NCBI GenBank assembly: GCA_963776375.1
Contig: CAVZMF010000002.1
Coordinates: 248,001 to 312,000, forward strand
Source: PALSA-612 sp963776375
GTDB lineage: Bacteria > Actinomycetota > Thermoleophilia > Gaiellales > Gaiellaceae
Direction: 5' to 3'
DNA: 64,000 nt
Part shown: positions 16,818 to 26,211 of the stretch, piece after piece
Layout of the letters: the number at the start of each line of letters is the position of its first letter
Position numbering within the stretch: position 1 is the stretch's first letter
Notes under the pieces: model-generated
What the model saw: only the letters and a program-made list of their open reading frames with translations
What the model was told of the DNA's origin: nothing
Database searches by the model: none
Position numbers and translations under genes: made by a program

Positions 16818-17651
16818 GTGATCCTCGCATCGATCCCCTCGCCCTCGAGCGGCAGCGTCCACGTCGGGCCGTTCACGATCCACATGTACGGCCTGATGCT
16901 CCTGCTCGGGATCGCCGCGGCGGTCGCGCTCACGGGCATCCGCTGGACGCGCCGCGGCGGCGACTGGGACCTCGTCTTCCAGGCCGCGGTGTGGGGCGTC
17001 GCGGCCGGCGTCGTCGGCGCCCGCATCTACCACGACATCACGAGCTGGAACGAGGTGCCGCACACCTGGTGGGGCCCCTTCGCCGTGTGGGAAGGCGGGC
17101 TCGGCATCTGGGGCGGGATCGCGTGCGGGGTCGCCGCCGGTGCGATCGTCGTGCGCCGCGCGGGCGCCAGCGTGACGCTGATGATGGACTGCGTCGCGCC
17201 CGGCCTCCTGCTCGCCCAGGCGATCGGCCGCTGGGGCAACTACTGGAACCAGGAGCTGTTCGGCAAGCCGACAAGCCTGCCCTGGGGCCTGGAGATCGAC
17301 CCCGACCACCGGCCCGTGGGCTACGAGCGGTACGCGACCTTCCACCCGACCTTCCTGTACGAGTCGCTCTGGGACCTGACCGGCGTCGGCATGCTCTTGC
17401 TCGTCGACCGCCTGTTCCGGATCAGGCCGCCGGCGCTCTTCTGCCTCTACGTGGCCTGGTACACGTTCGGCCGCATCTTCGAGGAGCTGCTGCGGGTCGA
17501 CCCGTCGCACCACTTCCTGGGCCAGCGGATCAACTTCTGGGTCGCCCTGCTCGTGCTCCTCGCGGCCGTCGGTGCGTTCGTCTGGCTCCAGTTCCTGCGG
17601 CCCCCTCGGCCCGCGCCGACCGCAACGGGCCGTGTCCGCCCGCAAAGCTAG
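16818..17651 (+). CDS. lgt: prolipoprotein diacylglyceryl transferase
   Basis: Transfers diacylglycerol from phosphatidylglycerol to the lipobox cysteine of prolipoproteins at the membrane. 277 residues with about seven hydrophobic helices. Family marks include MYGLMLLLGI near the start, WGPFAVWEGGLGIWGG, and the signature GRWGNYWNQELFG followed by HPTFLYESLWDL. GTG 16818 puts the first conserved segment at residue 16. Confidence 0.95.
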   Translation: MILASIPSPSSGSVHVGPFTIHMYGLMLLLGIAAAVALTGIRWTRRGGDWDLVFQAAVWGVAAGVVGARIYHDITSWNEVPHTWWGPFAVWEGGLGIWGGIACGVAAGAIVVRRAGASVTLMMDCVAPGLLLAQAIGRWGNYWNQELFGKPTSLPWGLEIDPDHRPVGYERYATFHPTFLYESLWDLTGVGMLLLVDRLFRIRPPALFCLYVAWYTFGRIFEELLRVDPSHHFLGQRINFWVALLVLLAAVGAFVWLQFLRPPRPAPTATGRVRPQS

Positions 17652-17660
17652 CCTGACGCG
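17649..17660 (+). promoter_or_regulatory. leaderless -10 before scpA
   Basis: TAGCCT, then exactly 6 nt, then GTG 17661. Confidence 0.5.
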
Positions 17661-18416
17661 GTGCGCGCGCCCGAGCTCGACCTCGACCTCGACACGTTCG
17701 AGGGGCCGTTCGACCTGCTGCTGACGCTCGTGCTTCGCGAGGAGCTGGCGCTCGGCGAGGTCGCGGTGGCCGAGATCGTGCTCGCGTACGTCGAGCGGCT
17801 GGCTGCCCGGGAGCGCCTCGACCTCGAGGGCTGCGGCGAGTTCCTCGTCCTGGTCGCATCCCTGCTGGAGCTGAAGGCCCGCGAGCTGTTCCCCGACGAG
17901 GACGTCGACCTGTCCGAGCTTTCTCCGGAGGAAGCCGCCGACGAGCTCGCCCGCCGCCTCGAGGAGTACCGCCGCGTCAAGCTCGCCGCGGCCTGGCTGG
18001 CCGAGCGGCTCGCGGCCGAGTCCGACCGCTATTTCCGCCTCGGCCCTGCGCCGCTCCAGCCCCGCCCGGAGCGACCGCTCCCGAACGGCCGCCCCGAGGA
18101 TCTCGCCGCTGCGATGCGGTCGCTGGCGCAGGAGCCGCCGCAGCTCTCGCTCGCGCACATGGGCCTGCGTTTTCCGCCCATCGAGCGCTTCCTCGACCGC
18201 TTTCGGGCGGTGCTGCGCCGCCGCAGCGCGTTCATGCTCGACTCCGAGCTCGAGGGCCTGTCGAGGCTCGAGCAGGCGGCGGCGTTTCTCGCCTTGCTCG
18301 AGCTACGCAAGGGCAACGAGGTCCGGATCGAGCAGGCGGCGCCGTTCGCCCCGATAAGGGTTTCGCGTCCCGACGTCGAAAGGAGCTCCGAGTGGAGAAC
18401 CGCCCGTTCCGCCTGA
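17661..18416 (+). CDS. scpA: segregation and condensation protein A
   Basis: Kleisin subunit of the bacterial SMC-ScpAB condensin. 251 residues. The N-terminal FEGPFDLLLTLVLREELALGEVAVAEI and LVLVASLLELKARELFP segments are diagnostic, and the C-terminal winged helix includes AAAFLALLELRKGNEVRIEQ. scpB starts inside its last codons (25-nt overlap), so the pair is co-translated. Confidence 0.95.
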   Translation: MRAPELDLDLDTFEGPFDLLLTLVLREELALGEVAVAEIVLAYVERLAARERLDLEGCGEFLVLVASLLELKARELFPDEDVDLSELSPEEAADELARRLEEYRRVKLAAAWLAERLAAESDRYFRLGPAPLQPRPERPLPNGRPEDLAAAMRSLAQEPPQLSLAHMGLRFPPIERFLDRFRAVLRRRSAFMLDSELEGLSRLEQAAAFLALLELRKGNEVRIEQAAPFAPIRVSRPDVERSSEWRTARSA

Positions 18417-18997
18417 TCACGTCCGGCCCGCTGGAGCGGCTGGCGAGGACGCTGGAGGCGCTGCTCGTGGTCGCGTCCGCCCCGCTGAGCGTGGAGGAGT
18501 TGGCCGTGGCCGCAGACGACCACGAGGCTCGGGTCGAGTCGGCCCTCGAGCTGCTCTCGGAGCGTTTCCACGAGGGGCGGAGCGGCATCGTGCTCGAGCA
18601 CGTCGCCGGCGGATGGGCGTTCCGGGCCTCGCGTGCCGAGGCGCAGGCGTGCGCCCGGCTCGTCGAGCGGCCTGTCGAGAAGGGGCTGTCGCCGGCCGCG
18701 CTCGAGACCCTGGCCGTCGCCGCGTACCTCGGGCCGGTGTCGCGTCCCGAGCTGGCGCGGTTGCGAGGCGTGGCCGCGGACACGGTCGTGGCGGGTCTCG
18801 TCGAGCGCGGTCTCCTGACCGAGGCCGGCCGCGAGCCGGATGCGGGCGGCGCCGTCCGCTACCGGACGACCGAGCTGTTCGAGCGGGCCTTCGGCCTCGA
18901 GAGCCTCTCGGCGCTGCCGCGGCTCGACGATCTCGGCGACGAGGCCGAGTCGATCCGCGGCCGCCTCGAGGAAGTCGCCGCGCAGCGCGGAGCGTGA
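18392..18997 (+). CDS. scpB: segregation and condensation protein B
   Basis: 201 residues with two winged-helix domains; LVVASAPLSVEELA, ALETLAVAAYLGPVSRPELARLRGVAAD and the RYRTTELFERAFGL end match ScpB. GTG 18392 follows AAAGGAGCTC. It works with ScpA and SMC in chromosome segregation. Confidence 0.95.
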   Translation: MENRPFRLITSGPLERLARTLEALLVVASAPLSVEELAVAADDHEARVESALELLSERFHEGRSGIVLEHVAGGWAFRASRAEAQACARLVERPVEKGLSPAALETLAVAAYLGPVSRPELARLRGVAADTVVAGLVERGLLTEAGREPDAGGAVRYRTTELFERAFGLESLSALPRLDDLGDEAESIRGRLEEVAAQRGA

Positions 18998-18998
18998 C

Positions 18999-19229
18999 GT
19001 GCTGCCCGTCATCATCTTCGTCGCAGTCGCGATCCCTCTCCTTCTGATCGCGTTCGTCGGGATTCGGCGCCGATCGGCGGCCGGCGGCGTGGAGCCGATC
19101 CCGGAAGACGAGGCGGCCGTCGCCGCAGAGCGGGAGGAGGAAGAGGAGGAGTTCGAGAAGGCCGAGGAGTACCAGACCGAATGGCGCGAAGAGGAGCACC
19201 GGGAGCACCCCGACGACAGGCTCTACTAG
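18999..19229 (+). CDS. 76-residue single-helix membrane protein with acidic tail
   Basis: GTG 18999 lies 1 nt after the scpB stop. MLPVIIFVAVAIPLLLIAFVG is a membrane helix, followed by IRRR and a strongly acidic, probably coiled-coil tail (EREEEEEEFEKAEEYQTEWREEEH). No known domain. The position in the scpAB operon is the only functional hint. Confidence 0.6.
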   Translation: MLPVIIFVAVAIPLLLIAFVGIRRRSAAGGVEPIPEDEAAVAAEREEEEEEFEKAEEYQTEWREEEHREHPDDRLY

Positions 19230-19239
19230 GTCGCTACGT

Positions 19240-19815
19240 TTGAGCGTGGCGATGGATGTCACCGACGAGACCTTCTACACCGACGTCGTCGAGCGCTCGC
19301 ACGAGCTGCCCGTCGTCGTCGACTTCTGGGCCGACTGGTGCGAGCCGTGCAAGGCGCTCGCGCCCGTCCTGGAGCGCGAGGTCGCAACGCGGGAAGGCCA
19401 GGTGGCGCTCGCGAAGCTCGACGTCGACGCGAACCCGAACGTCGCCGAGCACTACGGTATCCGCAGCATCCCGGCCGTGAAGGCGTTCAGGAACGGCCAG
19501 GTCGTGAGCGAGTTCGTCGGCGCGCGGTCGGCCCAGGGTGTGGCGACGTTCCTCGACGAGCTGACCGGCCCGTCGGCGGCCGAGCGCCTGCTCGACGAGC
19601 TGCGCGAGTCGGGGGACGAGCCCGAGCTGATCGCGGCGCTCGAGACCGGCGACTACGAGCGCGCCCTGCAGCAGCTGCTGGACGAGGTCGAGAAGGCCGA
19701 CCCCGAGCGCCGCGACCGGGTGCGCGAGCTCATGGTCGCGATCTTCACCGAGCTCGGCCAGGAGCACCCGCTGGCGACCACCTACCGCCGCAAGCTCGCG
19801 ACGGCGCTCTACTGA
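19240..19815 (+). CDS. thioredoxin/TPR protein, CnoX-like
   Basis: 187 residues if started at ATG 19252 (191 from TTG 19240). A thioredoxin domain with DFWADWCEPCK has both active-site cysteines (C30 and C33 from the ATG) but Glu in place of the usual Gly, and the cis-Pro is in RSIPAVKAF. From residue 110 a helical TPR-like region (AALETGDYERALQQLLDEVEKADPERRDRVRELMVAIFTELG) resembles CnoX/YbbN, a chaperone-type thioredoxin. Confidence 0.85.
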   Translation: MSVAMDVTDETFYTDVVERSHELPVVVDFWADWCEPCKALAPVLEREVATREGQVALAKLDVDANPNVAEHYGIRSIPAVKAFRNGQVVSEFVGARSAQGVATFLDELTGPSAAERLLDELRESGDEPELIAALETGDYERALQQLLDEVEKADPERRDRVRELMVAIFTELGQEHPLATTYRRKLATALY

Positions 19816-19955
19816 GACTCGCTCCGGTCGGCCACGTCCGCTCGGGCCATGCCCTTTCCGCCCACCGCCGGTACCCCTAACCTCCTCCCCGACTCGATCG
19901 TATCGGGGAAATCCGCACGAGTGGGTGACGCGATCGCAAGAACTTCCGCACAACC

Positions 19956-20666
19956 ATGCGCCTGAACGCCTATCTCGCCCGGGCCGGGATCGCCTCCCGG
20001 CGCAAGGCCGACGAGCTGATCAAGGCGGGGCGGGTGCGCGTGAACGGCCTGCCCGGCGAGCTCAACACATTCGTCGAAGCCCGGGACACGGTCGAGGTCG
20101 ACGGCCGCCCCGTCGCGAAGCAGCGCCTCGCCTACCTCCTGCTCCACAAGCCGGCCGGCGTCGTCACGACCGCGCGCGACCCGCAGGGCCGGCCGACGGT
20201 CGTCGACCTGGTGCCACCCGAGCCGCGCGTCGTCCCGGTCGGACGGCTCGACGCCGACACGACCGGCGCGCTCCTGCTCACGAACGACGGCGGCCTCTCC
20301 CACCGGCTCGCGCATCCTCGCTACGGGGTGGCCAAGGTGTACGTGGCCGACGTGGAGGGGGAGCCGTCGGACGACGCGCTGCGCGCGCTCGCCGACGGCG
20401 TCGAGCTCGACGACGGCCGCACCGCGCCGGCGAAGGCGCGCCGGCTCGGCCCCTCGCGGATCCAGCTCACGCTGCACGAGGGCCGCAAGCACCAGGTCAA
20501 GCGCATGTGCGAGGCCGTCGGCCACCCGGTGCGCCGCCTGCACCGGCGCGCCTACGCGGGCCTGACCCTCGGAGGCTTGCGACCCGGCGCCTGGCGCGAG
20601 CTCACCCGCGCCGAGGTCGAGCGCCTCCAGGCAGCTACTCGTACCAGACGATCGCGGCCAGGATGA
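19956..20666 (+). CDS. rluB: rRNA pseudouridine synthase, RsuA/RluB family
   Basis: 236 residues. An N-terminal S4 RNA-binding domain (RLNAYLARAGIASRRKADELIKAGRVRVNG) precedes the catalytic domain with VGRLDADTTGALLLTNDG, where the Asp is the nucleophile, and EGRKHQVKRMCEAVGHPVRRLHR. Probably modifies 23S rRNA; the exact target is not certain. It completes the common scpA-scpB-rluB order. Its 3' end overlaps the convergent exchanger gene by 32 nt. Confidence 0.88.
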   Translation: MRLNAYLARAGIASRRKADELIKAGRVRVNGLPGELNTFVEARDTVEVDGRPVAKQRLAYLLLHKPAGVVTTARDPQGRPTVVDLVPPEPRVVPVGRLDADTTGALLLTNDGGLSHRLAHPRYGVAKVYVADVEGEPSDDALRALADGVELDDGRTAPAKARRLGPSRIQLTLHEGRKHQVKRMCEAVGHPVRRLHRRAYAGLTLGGLRPGAWRELTRAEVERLQAATRTRRSRPG

Positions 20667-21670
20667 CGTAGAACCCGGCCAGGGCCCAGCCCTCGAACGC
20701 CGCCGCCTTGCCGTCCCCCGTGATCGCCCAGACGGCGATCGCGGTCAGCGCCAGCGCACCGGTCAGGACGGGATTGACCACGAAGGTGAGGCGATGTGTG
20801 AAGAAGAGCGACACGAGCACGAGCACGGGGTAGAGGAAGACCGCGATCTGCGACACCGAGTTCTTGACCACGGACAGCGCCAGGTCGCTCTTGCCTTTCG
20901 CCGCGAGGGTGATGCCGACCACGTTCTCGACCGCGTTGCCGGCGATCCCGACGATGACGAGCCCCGTGAACGCCTTCGAGATGCCCAGGCTCTCCACTGC
21001 CGGGTCGAGGGCGGCGATGAACCAGTCCGAGACGAGGGCGGCGGCTGTGCCGGCGGCGGCGAGCAGCCCGATCGCGACGGGGAACGCGAACACTGCCGGT
21101 GCTCGCCTCGTGGTCTGCCGCGGGCTGGTCGCTCCGCAGGTAGCCGGGGAGCCAGGTGGCGTAGACGAAGAGCAGGACGATCGCGCCGATCACCGAGATG
21201 GCCACGGCGTGATGACTGGCCCGGTCGCCGATGCGGTCGGATACCCCGAGCACGACGATCAGGAAGACGGCCAGGAGCGTCAGCACCGCAGTGTCGTTCG
21301 GCAACCGGGCGCCGAAGCGCATGCAGCGGTCGGTCGCCACTCGGCTTCCGGCGACGATCGAGAGGCCGAGCACGAGCAGCGCGTTCGCGAACAGCGACCC
21401 GAGGATCGATGTCTGCGCCACGACCACCTCGCCGGCGGAGAGGGCGAACAGGACGACGAAGAGCTCCGGCAGGTTCCCGAGCGTCGACTGCAGGACACCG
21501 GTTACCGCCGGGCCGAACCGCGCGCCGATCGACTCGGTTCCGAGCGCGACGAGCCAGGCCAGCCCGGCCAGCGCGAACGCGCAGACGACGAAGGTCGCGA
21601 CCGCCTCGTCCGTCGCGTAATGGAGCACGCCGGCGATCGCCGCCACGCCGAAGGTGGCGGCGATCAGCAA
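20635..21670 (-). pseudogene. calcium/proton exchanger (CaCA family), one frameshift
   Basis: A membrane antiporter with about 10-11 helices. The N-terminal piece holds the alpha-1 repeat GNLPELFVVLFALSAGEV, and the C-terminal piece the alpha-2 repeat GIAGNAVENVVGITLAAKG; these acidic repeats are the ion-binding sites of the CaCA superfamily. The frame changes near 21095, between ADHEASTG and VFAFPVAIG. The start is uncertain: TTG 21670 is used, but the frame reaches the trpS stop at 21688. Likely a sequencing indel. Confidence 0.8.
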
Positions 21671-21687
21671 GCCACGAACGGTCGAGC

Positions 21688-22668
21688 TCAGGGCCGGACG
21701 AACCCCATGCGCTCGTACATCGCCTCGAGCGTGGGCGCCGCCGCCGCGGCTGCCCGCTCGGCGCCGACTCGCAGGAGCCGCTCGAGCTCGCCCGGATCCC
21801 GCGACAGCTCCTCGTAGCGAAGGCGAACCGGCTCGAGGAACGCGATCACCGCCTCGGCCACGTCTGACTTGAACTGCCCGTAGCCCTGGCCGTCGTAGCG
21901 GTCCTCGATCGCCTCGGGCGCCTCGCCGGTGGCCACCGACATGATCTCGACGAGATTCGAGACGCCCGGCTTGTCCGAGGCACGGCGGACCTCCTTGCCG
22001 GAGTCCGTGACTGCGACCTTGAACTTCTTCCGGATCACGTCCGGTGGGTCGGCGACGAGCACCGTCCCCTGCGCGGTGCCGCCCGTCGTGGACATCTTGC
22101 TTTCCGGCTCCTGCAGGTCCATGACCCGCGCGCCGACCTCCGGGTACTTGCCGTCGGGGATCTTGAACGTCTCGCCGAACCGCTGGTTGAAGCGGGCGGC
22201 GACGTCCCGGGTCAGCTCGAGGTGCTGACGCTGGTCGTCGCCGATCGGTACGACATCGGTCTGATAGAGCAGGATGTCGCCCGCCATCAGCACGGGGTAG
22301 GTGAAGAGGCCCGCCGACACGAACTCCTGCTTGTCGGCCTTGTCCTTGAACTGCGTCATCCGGCGCAACTCGCCGAAGCTCGTCGCCGAGCTCAGAAGCC
22401 AGGCCGCCTCCGCGTGCGCCTTGACGTGGCTCTGCGCGAACGTCGCCGAGCGAGCGGGGTCGAGGCCGCTCGCGAAGAGCATCGCCGCCAGGTCGATCGT
22501 GGACGCGCGCAGATCGTCGGGGTCGTAGTCGACCGTGATCGAGTGCAGGTCGACGATGCAGAAGAAGGCTTCGCCGAGTTCCTGTGTGGCCACGTACTGC
22601 CGGAAGCCGCCGATGTAGTTGCCGAGATGCTTCTGCCCGGTGGGCTGGATGCCGGAAAAGATGCGCAT
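21688..22668 (-). CDS. trpS: tryptophan--tRNA ligase
   Basis: Class I aminoacyl-tRNA synthetase, 326 residues. FSGIQPTGQKHLGNYIGG carries the HIGH-like motif, DLHSITVDYDP and MAGDILLYQTDVVPIGDDQ the Trp/ATP site, and ESKMSTTGG stands for KMSKS. ATG 22668 follows AAGGAG on the minus strand. A 264-bp gap separates it from divergent aroF; I see no gene there. Confidence 0.95.
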   Translation of the reverse strand: MRIFSGIQPTGQKHLGNYIGGFRQYVATQELGEAFFCIVDLHSITVDYDPDDLRASTIDLAAMLFASGLDPARSATFAQSHVKAHAEAAWLLSSATSFGELRRMTQFKDKADKQEFVSAGLFTYPVLMAGDILLYQTDVVPIGDDQRQHLELTRDVAARFNQRFGETFKIPDGKYPEVGARVMDLQEPESKMSTTGGTAQGTVLVADPPDVIRKKFKVAVTDSGKEVRRASDKPGVSNLVEIMSVATGEAPEAIEDRYDGQGYGQFKSDVAEAVIAFLEPVRLRYEELSRDPGELERLLRVGAERAAAAAAPTLEAMYERMGFVRP

Positions 22669-22920
22669 GGTGACTCCTTACGTTTCCTCGCAGCCTCGAC
22701 AGAGTCGCGGCTGCATCGGAGTCTTGCAGGCGGGGATGCACCTTGGCCCACCCGCAAGCTTCCGCGAGACAGGGATCGGAACGCGGACGAGGAGGGCTGT
22801 CGAGTCTGCGCTAGGTGCGCACGCTCCCGCCTCGCCCGCGGGGCCACACCCAGCGTCCCGTTGCGAAAGCGGGAGTCATCTCCCGGAGTGTAGCCGCGAA
22901 ATCGGCATCGAATCGGCCTC

Positions 22921-22932
22921 TAGACTGGCATC
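22921..22932 (+). promoter_or_regulatory. leaderless -10 before the DAHP synthase gene
   Basis: TAGACT, 6 nt, then GTG 22933. Confidence 0.5.
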
Positions 22933-24309
22933 GTGACCGTCTCGCCCCCGACCTGGTCCCCGTCCTCGTGGCGGGGGCGTCCTGCCGAGCACCAGCCGGA
23001 CTGGCCGGACGAGGGTGCCGCCGAGGCGGCGCGCGACCGGCTGCACGCGATGCCGCCGCTCGTCTTCGCGGGCGAGGCGCGGCAGCTGCGCTCGGCGCTG
23101 GCCGAGGTCGCCGCGGGGCGCGCGTTCCTGCTCCAGGCGGGCGACTGCGCCGAGTCGTTCCACGACTTCTCGGCGATCACGATCCGCGAGAAGCTGAAGA
23201 TCATGCTGCAGATGTCGGCCGTGATGATCTACGGGTCGACGACGCCGGTGGTGAAGATCGGCCGCATCGCTGGCCAGTTCGCGAAGGCGCGGACGTCCCC
23301 GACCGAGACCGTCGACGGCGTCGAGCTACCGTCGTTCCGCGGCCACATGGTGCACGACGACGCGCCCACCGCCGAGGCGCGCGTGCCCGATCCGGAGCGG
23401 ATGATCCATGCCTACCACCAGGCCGCGGCCACGCTGAACCTGCTCCGGGCGTTCACGAAGGGCGGGTTCGCCGACCTGAACCGCGTGCACATGTGGAACC
23501 AGGAGTTCGTCGCCTCCTCGCCCGAGGGGCAGCGCTACGAGCGGATCGCCTCGGAGATCGAGCGCGCGCTGCGCTTCATGTCCGCGATCGGCATCGACCT
23601 GGCCGACGCGCAGTCGCTGCACCAGGTCGACGTGTGGACGAGCCACGAGGGGCTGCTGCTCGACTACGAGGAAGGGCTGACCCGGCGCGACTCGACGACG
23701 GGCGACTGGTACGACTGCTCGGGGCACATGCTCTGGATCGGCGAGCGCACCCGGCAGCCCGACGGGGCGCACGTCGAGTTCTTCTCGGGCGTCCACAACC
23801 CGATCGGCTGCAAGCTCGGCCCCGCCGCCGCGCCGGAGGACGTCGTCGAGCTGGCCGAGCGGCTCAACCCCGAGCGCGAGCCCGGACGGCTGACGCTGAT
23901 CTCCCGCATGGGCGCCGACCGCGTGCGCGAGCTCCTGCCGCCGCTCCTGCGCGCCGTCCGCGACGCCGAGCAGCCGGTCGTCTGGGCGTGCGACCCGATG
24001 CACGCCAACGTCTTCAAGACCGCGTCGGGGATCAAGACGCGCAGCTTCGAGGTGATCGTCGACGAGATCGAGGGCTTCTTCGCCGCCTGCCGCGGGGAGG
24101 ACGTGTGGCCCGGCGGGGTGCACCTCGAGTTCACGGGCGATGCCGTCACCGAGTGCCTGGGCGGCTCGGACACCGTGCTCGAGGAGGCGCTGTCCACGAA
24201 CTACATGTCGCTCTGCGACCCGCGGCTGAACGCGCGGCAGTCGCTCGACCTCGCCTTCCACGTCGCCGAGCTGATGCGCGACGCCTGGCGGCCCGCGGCC
24301 GAGATGTGA
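22933..24309 (+). CDS. aroF: 3-deoxy-7-phosphoheptulonate synthase, class II
   Basis: First step of the shikimate pathway (erythrose-4-phosphate plus PEP). 458 residues, plant/actinobacterial class II type: LLQAGDCAESF, VVKIGRIAGQFAKARTSPTE, FRGHMVHDDAP, HMLWIGERTRQPDGAHVEFFSG and LISRMGADRVRELLPPLL are all conserved. The next gene, tyrA, begins 1 nt after its stop, making a shikimate/aromatic operon that runs on to aroA and cmk. Confidence 0.95.
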   Translation: MTVSPPTWSPSSWRGRPAEHQPDWPDEGAAEAARDRLHAMPPLVFAGEARQLRSALAEVAAGRAFLLQAGDCAESFHDFSAITIREKLKIMLQMSAVMIYGSTTPVVKIGRIAGQFAKARTSPTETVDGVELPSFRGHMVHDDAPTAEARVPDPERMIHAYHQAAATLNLLRAFTKGGFADLNRVHMWNQEFVASSPEGQRYERIASEIERALRFMSAIGIDLADAQSLHQVDVWTSHEGLLLDYEEGLTRRDSTTGDWYDCSGHMLWIGERTRQPDGAHVEFFSGVHNPIGCKLGPAAAPEDVVELAERLNPEREPGRLTLISRMGADRVRELLPPLLRAVRDAEQPVVWACDPMHANVFKTASGIKTRSFEVIVDEIEGFFAACRGEDVWPGGVHLEFTGDAVTECLGGSDTVLEEALSTNYMSLCDPRLNARQSLDLAFHVAELMRDAWRPAAEM

Positions 24310-24310
24310 C

Positions 24311-25417
24311 GTGGCCGTCGAGCGGCTCGCCATCCTCGGCACCGGGCTGATCGGCGCCTCGGTCGCCCTCGCCGCCAAGCGAGCGGGGGACACGAAGGTC
24401 GCCGGCTACGATCCCGATCCGGACACGCTCGCGACCGCCGTCGAGCGAGGCGCGCTCGACGACGCGGCCGCGTCGCCGGAGGAGGCGCTCGCGGGGTCGG
24501 ACCTCGCCGTCGTCGCCGCCCCCATCGCGCAGCTCGCCGCGCAGGTCGCCTCCGCGCTCCAGGCCGCACCGGACTCGTGCACGGTCACCGACGTGGGCTC
24601 GACGAAGGAGTCCGTCTGCGCTGCCGCGGCCGGCTCGCCGCGTTTCATCGGCGGCCACCCCATCTGCGGCTCCGAGGCGCGCGGCCCCGAGAACGCGAGC
24701 GCGAACCTGTTCGAGGGCGCGACCTGGTTCCTCTCCCCGCTGCCGGAGACCGACCCCGAGCGCTACCGGCTCGTGCACGGCTTCGTCGCCGGGCTCGGCG
24801 CGACTCCGGTCGCCGTCGACCCGCGCGCGCACGACCGTCTCGTCTCGCTGACGAGCCACCTGCCGCACGCGCTCGCGAACCTGCTCGTGAACCAGGCGGG
24901 TGCGACGCGCGTCGACGGCCACGAGCCGCTCGCGGCGGCCGGCGGGTCGCTCCGGGACATGACGCGCGTGGCCGGCGCCAACCCGCGCATCTGGGTCGAC
25001 ATCTTCCTCGACAACGCCGAAGAGCTGCAGACGGCGCTGGCCGACCACCGCCGCCGCGTCGAGCAACTCGAGGCGGCGCTCACGGCCGGCGACGCGGGCT
25101 TCCTCGCCCGCTGGATCGCCGAGGCGGCGGGCAACCGACGGAGGATGCTGGAGCGGGAGTTCACGGAGCCGGGCGAGCTGCAGCGTCTCCGCGTCCACAT
25201 CCCCGACCGGCCGGGCGTGCTGGCCGGCATCACGCAGGCGCTGGGGGCGGAGCGGATCAACATCGAGGACTTCGAGCTCCGCCACTTCTCTCCCGAGCGG
25301 GGCGGCGTCCTGACGATGCTCGTCTCCGGCGAGAGCGAGGCGCGGCGCGCCGCCGACCTGCTCGAGGCTCAGGGCTACGGCGCCGTGATCGCACCGGTCA
25401 TGGACGATGCCGGCTGA
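24311..25417 (+). CDS. tyrA: prephenate dehydrogenase with ACT domain
   Basis: 368 residues. An N-terminal Rossmann motif (LGTGLIGASVALAAK), VTDVGSTKESV, FIGGHPICGSEARGPENA and HDRLVSLTSHLPHALANLLV mark the dehydrogenase. From about residue 295 an ACT domain (LQRLRVHIPDRPGVLAGITQALG) should sense tyrosine or another amino acid. Its TGA overlaps the ATG of plsC. Confidence 0.93.
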   Translation: MAVERLAILGTGLIGASVALAAKRAGDTKVAGYDPDPDTLATAVERGALDDAAASPEEALAGSDLAVVAAPIAQLAAQVASALQAAPDSCTVTDVGSTKESVCAAAAGSPRFIGGHPICGSEARGPENASANLFEGATWFLSPLPETDPERYRLVHGFVAGLGATPVAVDPRAHDRLVSLTSHLPHALANLLVNQAGATRVDGHEPLAAAGGSLRDMTRVAGANPRIWVDIFLDNAEELQTALADHRRRVEQLEAALTAGDAGFLARWIAEAAGNRRRMLEREFTEPGELQRLRVHIPDRPGVLAGITQALGAERINIEDFELRHFSPERGGVLTMLVSGESEARRAADLLEAQGYGAVIAPVMDDAG

Positions 25418-26211
25418 TGCTCCTCGAGCATGGCGCCTACAAGCTCTTCCGCGACGACCCCACCGTCGTCTGGCAGTTCATGCGCATGTGGCTGCCGGCC
25501 GTGATCCGTGTCCTGGCGCCGAACGCCGGCTACGGCGTATCGCGCATGCCGGAAACGGGCGGCGCGGTGGTGGCCGCCAACCACCTGAACGCCATCGACC
25601 CGCCCGTGATCGGCGTGTATTCGCGCCGCGAGATCCGCTACATGACGAAGGTCGAGCTGCTCCAGATCCCGATCGCGGGCGAGTTCCTGCGCATGACCGG
25701 CACCTTCGCCGTCCGGCGGGGTGAGGGCGACCGCGATTCGCTCCGCGTCGCGCGCTGGCTCGTCCGCGAGGGACATGTCGTCGGCATGTTCATGGAGGGG
25801 ACGCGCCAGAAGCTGGGCTATCCGGGCCCCGCGCACTCCGGCGTGGCAATGGTCGCGATGCGGGAGGGCGTTCCGGTCGTGCCGATCGGTGTCGACGCGT
25901 TCGGCTGGTCGCTGAAGAACCGGCGGCGGTTGGCGGTCGCGATCGGCGAGCCCATGGATCTGAGCGGGTTCCCCGCCAACGGCCGCGGCTACAAGGAGGC
26001 CGCCGGCCTCGTCGAGGCCGAAGTGGTACGTCTGTGGCGCCTCGCTGCCCTGGCCGTGGCCGACGGGTTCCCCGACCGGCTTCGTGACGGCACGCCGCGG
26101 GAGCCGGAGGTCCGGGAGCGGGACGTCGCGCGCCCGTCGGGCCTGAGCGCCTGGCCGAGAGAGGCATGGGCCGAAGGGCCGCTCGGGCCGCTCTACAAGG
26201 CGATCGCGTGA
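25417..26211 (+). CDS. plsC: 1-acyl-sn-glycerol-3-phosphate acyltransferase family protein
   Basis: 264 residues; ATG 25417 overlaps the tyrA stop as TGATG. AANHLNAIDPP gives the HX4D catalytic motif, and FMEGTRQ and VPVVPIGVDAF the substrate-binding motifs of PlsC-type acyltransferases in phospholipid synthesis. The last 60 residues are less typical. Its position inside a shikimate/cmk operon does not indicate an aromatic role. Confidence 0.85.
   Translation: MLLEHGAYKLFRDDPTVVWQFMRMWLPAVIRVLAPNAGYGVSRMPETGGAVVAANHLNAIDPPVIGVYSRREIRYMTKVELLQIPIAGEFLRMTGTFAVRRGEGDRDSLRVARWLVREGHVVGMFMEGTRQKLGYPGPAHSGVAMVAMREGVPVVPIGVDAFGWSLKNRRRLAVAIGEPMDLSGFPANGRGYKEAAGLVEAEVVRLWRLAALAVADGFPDRLRDGTPREPEVRERDVARPSGLSAWPREAWAEGPLGPLYKAIA

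Noticed and set aside
22837..22846. On the minus strand TGGCCCCGCG resembles the T-box antiterminator core TGGNACCGCG, with N = C fitting tRNA-Trp, upstream of trpS
   Set aside because: Fewer than 90 bp lie upstream before the divergent aroF start, leaving no room for a stem I with a TGG specifier, and no terminator follows at the usual distance. One mismatch in a GC-rich region is weak evidence.
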